The translations under genes and the position numbers were made by a program. DNA of 64,000 bases. Origin: JANLYQ01 sp031365725 (GTDB lineage: Bacteria > Actinomycetota > Actinomycetes > JACCUZ01). The DNA is taken from assembly GCA_031365725.1 (NCBI GenBank), contig JANLYQ010000010.1:113783-177782 (forward strand), in the 5' to 3' direction. Each line of letters opens with the position of its first letter. The first letter of the stretch is position 1. Under the pieces are notes generated by a model that was not told the DNA's origin, ran no database searches, and saw only the letters and a list, made by a program, of their open reading frames with translations. This document shows positions 45,253 through 52,816 of the stretch, one piece after another.

Positions 45253-45339
45253 TCTCTCCGTGATCAACCCGATGCTGTCAGCGACGCCACATCGCTGGGA
45301 GGTCGCCCCAGACGGCGGCCCGGGGACAGGGAGATCGCC

Positions 45340-46956
45340 ATGCGGAGCCGTACCCGTGCTATCCGCATCACCGCAGGACTGGGCACGTCCGTCCTGTTCC
45401 TCGCGGGGCTCGGCGCGGCCCCTGCCCAGGCCGGCCTGATCAGCGACCTGACCGGGGCGGTGTCGGGAACCCTCGCGTCGGCCCCCACGGTGCTGAGCAG
45501 CAGCCTCACCAGCCTGCTCGGTCCGACCGGGTGGATCGTCGACGACGGCGTCACCGACCTCGATCACGTCGCCGCTGTGATCGGCGCCGACCGCATGTAC
45601 GGCCGCGGCTACACGGGAAAGGGCGTCGGTGTCGCCCTCGTCGACACCGGTGTCGTACCGGTCCAGGGACTCACCTCGGGCAACGTCGTGAACGGGCCGG
45701 ACCTGTCCTTCGAGAGTCAGAACCCGGACCAGCGCTACCTGGACACGTTCGGCCACGGCACGCACATGGCCGGCATCATCGCCGGCAACGACCCGCAGTC
45801 CCTGCTCGGCCTCGGGCGGTTCCAGGGCATCGCACCCGGAGCCCGGCTGACCAGCCTCAAGGTGGCCACCACCGAGGGCGCCGTCGACGTCTCCCAGGTC
45901 GTGGCAGCCGTCGACTGGGTGGTGCAGCACCGTAACGACGACCCGGCCAACCCGATCCGGGTGCTCAACCTGTCCTACGGCACCGACGGCGTCCAGAACT
46001 ACCGGGTCGACCCGCTGACGCACGCGGTCGAGAACGCCTGGCGCTCCGGCATCGTCGTGGTGGTCTCCGGTGGCAACAGCGGGACCGACGCACCTCAGCT
46101 GAACAACCCGGCGTACGACCCGTACGTCATCGCGGTCGGTGCCTCGGACACCCAGGGGACCATCGGCTCGGTCGATGACCAGGTCACCGACTTCAGCAGC
46201 CGCGGTGACGCGACCCGGCGGGTGGACTTCGTCGCGCCGGGCAGGTCCATCAAGTCGCTGCGCGACCCCGGCTCCTACATCGACGAGGCGCACCCGAGCG
46301 CGCGGGTCGACGACCGCTTCTTCAAGGGCAGCGGCTCGTCACAGGCGGCGGCGGTCACCTCCGGGGCGGTGGCGCTGCTGTTGCAGGGCCGGCCGAGCCT
46401 GCAGCCGGACCAGGTCAAGGCGCTGCTGCGCGAGTCGGCGGAGGTCATGCCTTACGCCGACCCCGCCGGCCGCGGCACCGGCGAGCTGGACGTGTACGCG
46501 GCGCTGCAGCGGTCCACGCCGGCGGGCCGGCAGACCTGGCCGCAGTCGAGCGGGCTTGGTTCGATGGAGCAGGCCCGAGGCTCTCAGCACGTAAGCGACG
46601 ACGGAACCGACCTGACCGGCGAGAGGCACATCCTCGGCGTGTTCAACGCGAGGAAATGGGCGACGGCGAGCGCCGCGTTCGCGGCCTGGAACGGCGGCAC
46701 CTGGGCCGGTAGCGAGTGGACCGCCGGGTGCTGGTGCGACACCTCCTGGGCCGGCAAGGCCTGGTCGGGCAAGGCCTGGTCGGGCAGCACCTGGGCCGGC
46801 AAGGCCTGGTCGGGTAAGGCCTGGTCGGGGAAAGCCTGGTCAGGGAGCAGCTGGACGGGCAAGGCATGGTCCGGCAACGGCTGGACCGGCAGCAGCTGGG
46901 TCGGCAAGGCGTGGTCGGGCAAGGCCTGGTCCGCCGCGGGGTGGGACCTGCGGTGA
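45340..46956 (+). CDS. Secreted S8 (subtilisin-like) serine peptidase with C-terminal Trp-repeat tail
   Basis: A 538-residue exported protease. Signal peptide to about residue 31 (cleavage after AQA). Catalytic triad Asp102 (VALVDTG), His139 (GHGTHMAG) and Ser334 (GSGSSQAAAVTSG, where the usual Thr-Ser-Met is Ser-Ser-Gln); SGGNSG supplies the oxyanion Asn. From 450 to 535 the tail holds 18 tryptophans at exact five-residue spacing (units such as SGKAW, AGKAW). The tail may bind a surface or membrane component. AGGGAG lies six bases before ATG 45340. The stop overlaps the start of a GGDEF-EAL gene (GTGA), so the two are co-translated. Confidence 0.92.
   Translation: MRSRTRAIRITAGLGTSVLFLAGLGAAPAQAGLISDLTGAVSGTLASAPTVLSSSLTSLLGPTGWIVDDGVTDLDHVAAVIGADRMYGRGYTGKGVGVALVDTGVVPVQGLTSGNVVNGPDLSFESQNPDQRYLDTFGHGTHMAGIIAGNDPQSLLGLGRFQGIAPGARLTSLKVATTEGAVDVSQVVAAVDWVVQHRNDDPANPIRVLNLSYGTDGVQNYRVDPLTHAVENAWRSGIVVVVSGGNSGTDAPQLNNPAYDPYVIAVGASDTQGTIGSVDDQVTDFSSRGDATRRVDFVAPGRSIKSLRDPGSYIDEAHPSARVDDRFFKGSGSSQAAAVTSGAVALLLQGRPSLQPDQVKALLRESAEVMPYADPAGRGTGELDVYAALQRSTPAGRQTWPQSSGLGSMEQARGSQHVSDDGTDLTGERHILGVFNARKWATASAAFAAWNGGTWAGSEWTAGCWCDTSWAGKAWSGKAWSGSTWAGKAWSGKAWSGKAWSGSSWTGKAWSGNGWTGSSWVGKAWSGKAWSAAGWDLR
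46687..46944 (+). repeat. 15-bp tandem repeat coding the Trp pentapeptide tail
   Basis: TGG codons occur at every 15th base from 46687 to 46942, 18 in all. The core from about 46755 to 46930 repeats GGCAAGGCCTGGTCG with few changes; end units have diverged (for instance TAGCW, CDTSW, SAAGW). The unit keeps frame, so copy number can vary freely. Confidence 0.9.
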
Positions 46957-49511
46957 CGGGTCGCCTGGCACCGTCGCCGGGCGGTCGAGAGGACGCTCCA
47001 GCCGCGAACCGCGGCGCGAGGGTCTGGCTCGTCCTCGCCGGGATGGTGGGGGCGGGCGTTGCCTTGCCTGTCCTGGTCGTCACGAGGCTGGCGCAGACGA
47101 GCCTGCTCTCGGACCTGCTTCCCATGACCGCGATGGTGACCGCCGTGTTCGCCGCGTTCGTGGCGTCGGAGCAGGCAGTGGTGCACATCCCGGTCGGGCG
47201 GAACAACTACACCCTCACGTTGAGCGACATCCCGCTGGTCGTCGGCCTGTTCTTGCTCTCGCCGGTCGTCTTCGTCGTGGTGCGGGTCCTCGGCGCGGTC
47301 GCGCCGCGGGCTGTCGAGAACCGCGGCAGCCCCCGCAAGCTGGTGTTCAACCTCGCCTGGTACTCGGTCGAGGCGTCGGTTGCCGTGATCCTCTGGCAGG
47401 GCATCGTCGGCAGCGCGGGAGGCATCCGTCCCCTGACCTGGCTGGCGGCCGGAGTCGTCACGGTCACCGTCGACCTGCTCGGCACTGCGGCGATCTCCCT
47501 CGTCATGGCGGCCGACTCCGGGATCCGGCCGAGGGCTGCCGACGTGCTCTCCGAGGCGAACCCGCTGGTGGCGCTCGTCAACGCCAGCTCGGCTCTGGTG
47601 ATCGTCTATGTCACCACCGTCGACTGGCGTGCGCTCTGGACCGTCGGGGTCGTGGTCGGGGTGCTCGTCTTCGCCCAGAGGTCCCACAACAGGCTGCGCC
47701 GCCGCACCAGCAGCCTCGAGCAGCTCAGCCAGTTCACCGGCCAGGTGGGCGGTCAGCTCGACGTCGACTCGGCTGCCAGCACCGCGCTGCTCTGGATGAC
47801 CAAGGCACTCAAGGCCGAGGTCGTGGAGCTCGAGCTGACGGCCGACTTTGCCGGCGAGGCCTGCCGGTGGGTCGCGCGGTACGACGGGTCCGTGCAGCGG
47901 CACGGAGGCGGCGGAGACGCCACGGCGCTCGGGCCGTGGCTCGCCGAGGGGCCGATCCTGGTGCCGCGACGCGCCCGTGACCGTGCGCTTGCCGGTGCGC
48001 TCCGGACGACCGGGCTGATGGATGCGGTAGCGATGCCGCTGCAGGGCGACGGCCACGTGATGGGCACCCTGCTGGTGGCTGACCGGCTCGGCGACGTCGG
48101 GACATTCGGGTCGAGCGACCTGAGGGAGCTCGTCGCCATCGGGAACCACCTCGGTGTGACGCTCCGCAACGCGCGGCGGGCCGACCTGATCCGGGAGCAC
48201 GCGGACGACCAGCTCCGTCGCTCGTTGCACGACGAGCTGACCGGGCTGCCGAACCGGCGGGGGCTCGAGCAGCGGCTGGCGGAGCACCTGACCACCGGTC
48301 GGCTCGCAACGACCCTGCTGCTCGACCTCGACCGGTTCAAGGACATCAACGACTTCCTCGGTCACCACGCAGGTGACCAGCTCCTGCGGATGGTGGCCGA
48401 GCGGCTGGAGGCGAGCGTCCCGGCAGGTGCGCTGGTGGCGCACCTCGGTGGGGACGAGTTCGCCGTGCTGCTGACGGGTGACCAGGCCACCACGGCGTCT
48501 GTCGTGGCGATGGTGCGGCACGCATTCGCCGTACCGTTTCCCCTTGGTGAGCTCCAGGTGACGGTGGACGCCAGCCTCGGTGTCGCGTGCACAGGTCCTG
48601 GCTCGGCGCCCTCGGAGGCGCTCCGGCACGCGGATATCGCGATGTTCGCCGCCAAGACCCGCCGCACCGGCGTGGAGACCTATCGCGAAGACCTGCAGGT
48701 GGGGAGCCCGCAACGGCTGACGTTGCTCACGGACCTTCGGCGGGCCATCACGAGCGGCGAGCTGACCGTCCACTTCCAGCCGAAGGTGCGACTCAGGGAC
48801 GGCGAGGTGCTGGGGGCGGAGGCGCTGGTCCGCTGGGTGCACCCGGACCGCGGGGTGATCGGGCCGGACGAGTTCATCCCGGTGGCCGAGCACAGCGGGC
48901 TCATCACGCCGCTGACCTTCGCCGTGCTCCGGCAAGCCCTCGACGCCTGCGCCGGCTGGCGCCGTGCCGGCCGGCCGTTGGGAGTCGCGGTCAACATCTC
49001 ACCGCGCAGCCTGCTCGAGCCGTCCTTCGTCGACGAGGTGGCGCGCGCGCTCGCGGTCGTCGAGGTGCCGGCCTCCGCGGTCACCCTGGAGATCACCGAG
49101 TCCAGCCTGATGACCGACCCGGAGCGCGCTATCGAGGCTCTGCAGCGGCTTCGGGACCTCGGTGTGCAGCTCTCGATCGACGACCTGGGCACCGGCTACT
49201 CCTCGCTGGCCTACCTCCAGCGTCTCCCGGTGACCGAGGTCAAGATTGACCGATCCTTCCTGGTCCAGCAGGAGTCGGGGGTGGACGACTTCGCGATGGT
49301 GGGTGCGATCGTCGACCTGGGCCACCGTCTCGGGCGGCATGTGGTCGCCGAGGGAGTGGAGACCGAGGACGCCTGGCGTCAGCTGCAGCTGCTGGGCTGC
49401 GACTCGGCCCAGGGCTACTGGATGGCGCGGCCGATGCCGGCCGACGACTTCACTGTCTGGCTGGACCAGTGGCGTCCGCTCCGGCTGGCCCCGCTGCGAT
49501 CCATCGGCTGA
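46953..49511 (+). CDS. Membrane GGDEF-EAL protein with GAF-like sensor
   Basis: An 852-residue protein. Seven or so membrane helices occupy about 20-235, a GAF-like domain about 250-420, GGDEF about 430-570 and EAL about 590-845. GGDEF starts at 499 (HLGGDEFAVLL) and is intact; there is no RxxD inhibition site before it. EAL also looks active: GAEALVRW (Glu623), NISPRSL, EITESSLM, DDLGTGYSSLAYL, VKIDRSF, EGVETED. It can probably make and degrade c-di-GMP in response to a membrane or cytoplasmic signal. GTG overlaps the subtilase stop, an uncommon partner for this class. Confidence 0.92.
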   Translation: MTGRLAPSPGGREDAPAANRGARVWLVLAGMVGAGVALPVLVVTRLAQTSLLSDLLPMTAMVTAVFAAFVASEQAVVHIPVGRNNYTLTLSDIPLVVGLFLLSPVVFVVVRVLGAVAPRAVENRGSPRKLVFNLAWYSVEASVAVILWQGIVGSAGGIRPLTWLAAGVVTVTVDLLGTAAISLVMAADSGIRPRAADVLSEANPLVALVNASSALVIVYVTTVDWRALWTVGVVVGVLVFAQRSHNRLRRRTSSLEQLSQFTGQVGGQLDVDSAASTALLWMTKALKAEVVELELTADFAGEACRWVARYDGSVQRHGGGGDATALGPWLAEGPILVPRRARDRALAGALRTTGLMDAVAMPLQGDGHVMGTLLVADRLGDVGTFGSSDLRELVAIGNHLGVTLRNARRADLIREHADDQLRRSLHDELTGLPNRRGLEQRLAEHLTTGRLATTLLLDLDRFKDINDFLGHHAGDQLLRMVAERLEASVPAGALVAHLGGDEFAVLLTGDQATTASVVAMVRHAFAVPFPLGELQVTVDASLGVACTGPGSAPSEALRHADIAMFAAKTRRTGVETYREDLQVGSPQRLTLLTDLRRAITSGELTVHFQPKVRLRDGEVLGAEALVRWVHPDRGVIGPDEFIPVAEHSGLITPLTFAVLRQALDACAGWRRAGRPLGVAVNISPRSLLEPSFVDEVARALAVVEVPASAVTLEITESSLMTDPERAIEALQRLRDLGVQLSIDDLGTGYSSLAYLQRLPVTEVKIDRSFLVQQESGVDDFAMVGAIVDLGHRLGRHVVAEGVETEDAWRQLQLLGCDSAQGYWMARPMPADDFTVWLDQWRPLRLAPLRSIG

Positions 49512-49533
49512 GCCGGGCGGGTGGCTGCCCGGC
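49512..49533 (+). terminator. GC hairpin after the GGDEF-EAL gene
   Basis: GCCGGGC and GCCCGGC, a perfect 7-bp stem with an 8-base loop beginning right at the stop, in the short convergent gap before 49574. It probably terminates the upstream operon. Confidence 0.6.
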
Positions 49534-49573
49534 ACCGCTGTCGGTTCGCGGCGTACCGGCGCTCCCTCCCCCG

Positions 49574-50002
49574 TCACCCGGCCCGCTCCGGGAGCCCGGG
49601 GAAGGCCACGCTGCCCCCGCGCCAGTGCGCCCCGGCGAGAGCCGCCGTGGTGAGACCACGAGCGGTGGTCGTGCGCAGATCGCCGTCGAGGTCGGCGACC
49701 GCGTCTGCGTAGGTGGCGGCCAGCCGCACCTCGACCAGCAGCAGCAGGTCGAGCGCAGCTGCTGGGGAGGTGACCGGCGTCGGCAACGCGTAGGCCGGCG
49801 CGGGTGCGACCGGTGTCGCGTTCCGATCGACGAGCAGCGCCGTGAGCCCGTCGCGCGCCGCTCGGTGCGAGGCCCACCCGCGCGTCGCCCGAGCCCGCGG
49901 CGGACCGGTCAGGTGCGCCCCCGCGACGCCATAGGCATAGACCACCGCGTGCTCGGCGGCCAGCACCCGTTGCAGCACCTCGACGTCGTGCCCGGCTGTC
50001 AT
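49574..50002 (-). CDS. DUF4439 ferritin-like protein
   Basis: A 142-residue all-helical protein of the DUF4439 ferritin-like family: VLQRVLAAEHAVVYAYGVAG holds the Glu-His ligand-like positions and RARATRGWASHRAARDGL the second helix. Function is unknown in the family. ATG 50002 overlaps the stop of the lipoprotein gene (ATGA); the two form a small operon upstream of and divergent from rimP. Confidence 0.85.
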   Translation of the reverse strand: MTAGHDVEVLQRVLAAEHAVVYAYGVAGAHLTGPPRARATRGWASHRAARDGLTALLVDRNATPVAPAPAYALPTPVTSPAAALDLLLLVEVRLAATYADAVADLDGDLRTTTARGLTTAALAGAHWRGGSVAFPGLPERAG

Positions 50003-50538
50003 GTCGCGGACTGGAGCAGCGCAGCGTGGGTGGTCTCGCAGGCCGAGATCGAGGCCAGCAGCCGGGCGAGGTCAGGGCCGGCGACGAGCATGTCGGCCGT
50101 ACGCCGGGTGGCGGCGGCCCGCTCGAGTGCAGCAAGTCGGCGCAGCGCGCCGGACCGCGAGAGTGACGCCGTGGTCGCAGGCCCCGTGCTCGGGGACGTC
50201 GCAGGCGGCGTCGTTGCCGGGTCGAGCGCCGCTGCGTGCGCGTCGTGCTCGGCGGCAAGCCCCGACACCGTGCGACGCAGCGACGGAAACGCCTCGATCA
50301 CCGCCGTGTACGCCGCCCGCAGCGCGAGCACCTCCCACGCCACCCGGCGGCGCAAGGCGAGGTCGCTATCGGGATTGTCGGGATTGCCGGGTGGGGGGGT
50401 CGCGCGGGTCGGCGTCGGTGAGGGCGACGGTGTCCCGCCGGCCGAGGTGCAGCCGGCCGCACTGACGACCAGCAGGGCACCGACGCTGCCACCGCCGAGC
50501 AGGACCGCGCGTCGCGATGGTTCCTCACCGACCGGCAC
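49999..50538 (-). CDS. Exported lipoprotein, partner of the DUF4439 protein
   Basis: A 179-residue protein with a Tat-like signal (EPSRRAVLLGGGS) and a lipobox ending SAAGC, followed by a Pro/Thr/Ser linker. The mature part is helical and looks like a diverged ferritin-like bundle (WEVLALRAAYTAVIEAF, SACETTHAALL). GTG 50538 puts the signal right at the N-terminus; the longer frame upstream has no signal features. It diverges from rimP. Confidence 0.78.
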   Translation of the reverse strand: MPVGEEPSRRAVLLGGGSVGALLVVSAAGCTSAGGTPSPSPTPTRATPPPGNPDNPDSDLALRRRVAWEVLALRAAYTAVIEAFPSLRRTVSGLAAEHDAHAAALDPATTPPATSPSTGPATTASLSRSGALRRLAALERAAATRRTADMLVAGPDLARLLASISACETTHAALLQSAT

Positions 50539-50682
50539 GCCGCGATGATCGCAGAACTTCCGCGGCTCGTCCGAGGTCGCCGGCACGCTAGCCTGGCAGC
50601 GCACGGCACCGGCGTGTCGACGCGGTGCCGCAGCATCAGCGCGAGCAGCAAGAACCACAACAGCAGACCGAGGAGGGCTCTG

Positions 50683-51216
50683 ATGGCCAAGGCGTCAGAC
50701 CGCGACTCGTTGATGCGGCTGCTCGACCCGGTGGTGACCACGCAGGGCCTCGACCTCGAGGACGTCGTCGTCACCCCCGCCGGACGCCGCCGTCTGCTGC
50801 GCGTGGTCGTCGACCGCGATGGCGGTCTCTCGCTGGACGCCGTCGCCGCGGTGAGCACCGCGGTGTCGGCCGCCCTCGACGACTCGGACGCCATGGGCGG
50901 GGCGCCGTACGTCCTCGAGGTCACCTCCCCGGGCATCGACCGACCGCTGACCGAGCCGCGGCACTGGCGACGCAACCTCACCCGACTGGTGACCGTGGCC
51001 ACGGCTGAGGGCACCTCCCTCACCGGTCGGCTCGTCGTCGTCGACGACGACGGCATCGAGGTCGAGGACGGTGCCCGCACGCGGCTGGCGTGGGCCCGGG
51101 TGCGCAGCGGCCGGGTGCAGATCGAGTTCAACCGCCCGAGCGACCAGAGCAACGCGAGCGACCCCAGTGACCCCAGTGACCCCAGCGACCCCAGTGACCC
51201 CAGCGACGAGGACTGA
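50683..51216 (+). CDS. rimP: Ribosome maturation factor RimP
   Basis: A 177-residue 30S assembly factor. GLDLEDVVV, RLLRVVVDRDGGLSLD, YVLEVTSPGIDRPLTEPRHW and the SH3-like C-terminal domain (GRLVVVDDDGIEVE) match RimP. AGGAGG lies 6 bases before ATG 50683. The last 20 residues are Ser-Asp-Pro repeats coded by a 9-bp tandem repeat and are not part of the fold. First gene of the rimP-nusA-infB operon. Confidence 0.95.
   Translation: MAKASDRDSLMRLLDPVVTTQGLDLEDVVVTPAGRRRLLRVVVDRDGGLSLDAVAAVSTAVSAALDDSDAMGGAPYVLEVTSPGIDRPLTEPRHWRRNLTRLVTVATAEGTSLTGRLVVVDDDGIEVEDGARTRLAWARVRSGRVQIEFNRPSDQSNASDPSDPSDPSDPSDPSDED
51157..51201 (+). repeat. 9-bp tandem repeat at the rimP 3' end
   Basis: AG(C/T)GACCCC repeated five times, coding for Ser-Asp-Pro units, then a partial sixth (Ser-Asp-Glu-Asp). 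The acidic tail is dispensable to the known RimP fold. Confidence 0.85.
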
Positions 51217-51219
51217 GCC

Positions 51220-52284
51220 TTGGACATCGACATGAGTGCCCTGCGTGCTCTCGAGCGCGAGAAGGAGATCTCCTTCGCCGCCCTGGTCGAGGCGATCGAG
51301 TCGGCGCTGCTTCTCGCCTACCAGCGGACGGACGGTCACGAGGCCAAGGCCCGGGTCGAGCTCGACCGCAGCAACGGTCACGTCGTCGTGTGGGCGGCGG
51401 AGGCCGACGGCGAAGGCACCGTGCTGCGTGAGTGGGACGACACCCCGACCGACTTCGGTCGGATCGCCGCCACCACGGCACGGCAGGTGATCCTGCAGCG
51501 GTTGAGGGACGCCGAGGACGAGCAGACGTTCGGTGAGTTCCTCGGCAAGGAGGGCGACATCGTCAGCGGTGTCGTGCAGCAGGGCAAGGACCCGCGCAAC
51601 GTCTTCGTCGACCTCGGTCGGGTCGAGGCCGTGCTGCCGCCGCCGGAGCAGGTCCCCGGTGAGGACTACTCCCACGGCACCCGCCTGCGCTGCTACGTCG
51701 TGCAGGTGCGCAAGGGTCCGCGCGGCCCGTCGATCATGCTCTCGCGCACCCACCCCAACCTGGTGCGCAAGCTGTTCGCCCTCGAGGTGCCCGAGGTCGC
51801 CGACGGCACGGTCGAGATCGCGGCGATCGCCCGCGAGGCCGGGCACCGCACCAAGATCGCCGTGAAGTCCAACCGCGCCGGGGTCAACGCCAAGGGCTCG
51901 TGCATCGGGCCGATGGGTGCCCGAGCGCGCGCGGTCATGTCCGAGCTGCACGGCGAGAAGATCGACATCGTCGACTGGTCCGAGGACCCGGCCCGGTTCC
52001 TCGCCGAGTCGCTGCAGCCGGCCAAGGTCACCCGGGTCGAGATCGTCGACCTCGCCGCCCGGTCCGCGCGCATCACCGTCCCCGACTACCAGCTCTCGCT
52101 GGCGATCGGCAAGGAGGGGCAGAACGCCCGCCTCGCCGCCCGCCTGACCGGCTGGCGCATCGACATCCGGCCCGACGTGGTGGCCGGGGAGTCTGTGCCG
52201 TCTGCTGCGGAGCCGGGCGGGTCGGAGGGGCCGGGCAGGTCGAGCGAGCCGGGCAGGTCGAGCGGGCCGGGGGAGCAGGGCTGA
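51220..52284 (+). CDS. nusA: Transcription termination/antitermination factor NusA
   Basis: A 354-residue protein: N-terminal RNA polymerase-binding domain (about 1-110), S1 domain (GDIVSGVVQQGKDPRNVFVD, about 115-185) and two KH domains (SRTHPNLVRKLFALEVPEV; VKSNRAGVNAKGSCIGPMG; AIGKEGQNARLAARLTGW). There is no C-terminal AR repeat, as in other Gram-positives. It starts with TTG at 51220 (ATG 51232 is the in-frame alternative). The tail has a repeated PGRSS-type segment. Stop overlaps the next start as CTGA. Confidence 0.94.
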   Translation: MDIDMSALRALEREKEISFAALVEAIESALLLAYQRTDGHEAKARVELDRSNGHVVVWAAEADGEGTVLREWDDTPTDFGRIAATTARQVILQRLRDAEDEQTFGEFLGKEGDIVSGVVQQGKDPRNVFVDLGRVEAVLPPPEQVPGEDYSHGTRLRCYVVQVRKGPRGPSIMLSRTHPNLVRKLFALEVPEVADGTVEIAAIAREAGHRTKIAVKSNRAGVNAKGSCIGPMGARARAVMSELHGEKIDIVDWSEDPARFLAESLQPAKVTRVEIVDLAARSARITVPDYQLSLAIGKEGQNARLAARLTGWRIDIRPDVVAGESVPSAAEPGGSEGPGRSSEPGRSSGPGEQG

Positions 52285-52532
52285 GCCCGCCGGTCCGCAC
52301 CTGCATCGGCTGCCGGGTTCGGGTGCCGGCAGGTGAGCTGCTGCGCGTGGTGGCGGTGGGCGCTGACCTGGTCGCAGACCCCCATCGCTGCCTTCCCGGG
52401 CGCGGGGCGCACGTGCATCCCACGCCGGACTGCTTCGAGATCGCCGTACGCCGGAAGTCCTTTCCCCGTGCCCTCCGGGTCCCCGGCCCGCTCGACACCG
52501 ATGCCGTACGCCGTCATGTCGAGAGGATCTGA
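52281..52532 (+). CDS. YlxR (DUF448) family RNA-binding protein, CTG start
   Basis: An 83-residue protein with RTCIGCRVRVPAGELLRVV and GRGAHVHPTPDCFEIAVRR, the YlxR fold; these small basic proteins bind RNA or RNase P and sit between nusA and infB. No ATG, GTG or TTG start is available between the nusA end and the conserved domain, and CTG 52281 overlaps the nusA stop as CTGA with GGGGGAG five bases upstream. CTG is therefore the likely start. Confidence 0.85.
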   Translation: MSPPVRTCIGCRVRVPAGELLRVVAVGADLVADPHRCLPGRGAHVHPTPDCFEIAVRRKSFPRALRVPGPLDTDAVRRHVERI

Positions 52533-52720
52533 ACGTCCCGTCGCCGACGTCGGCCCTCCCTGCGCCCCGATGCCCAGGGATGCCTCGGACGTGCTGAGGC
52601 GTTAGAGTGACGAGGTCCGCCATCGACTTCTGCGCTCGACAGGCCTGTCCGGCCCGTCCGTCGCACGTCCGCGGTCGCCACTGCACCACCGTCCTAGCTT
52701 CGGAAGCGAGTCGAGACGCC

Positions 52721-52766
52721 ATGAGCACCCGATGAGCATGCACCGATGAGTGCCCCCATGCAGTAA
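52721..52766 (+). other. Three overlapping mini-ORFs in the infB leader
   Basis: Coding for MSTR, MSMHR and MSAPMQ, each beginning inside the ATGA of the one before (52721-52735, 52732-52749, 52746-52766). They end 51 bases before the infB start. May be a leader peptide chain or chance. The rest of the 284-bp gap holds a 12-bp palindrome GACAGGCCTGTC (52638-52649), a weak TAGAGT -10-like box at 52603, and nothing else I can name. Confidence 0.3.
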
Positions 52767-52816
52767 CGACGGTCCGCCGCTGGTCATGATCCAGCCCGGG
52801 CCTAGACAGGAGAGTT

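Noticed and set aside
46687..46944. Repeats as CRISPR array
   Set aside because: The 15-bp units are contiguous, in frame within a gene and have no spacers.
47000..48935. Long minus-strand frame across the GGDEF-EAL gene and the Trp-repeat tail
   Set aside because: Pro/Arg/His-rich antisense translation; the plus strand carries intact GGDEF and EAL motifs.
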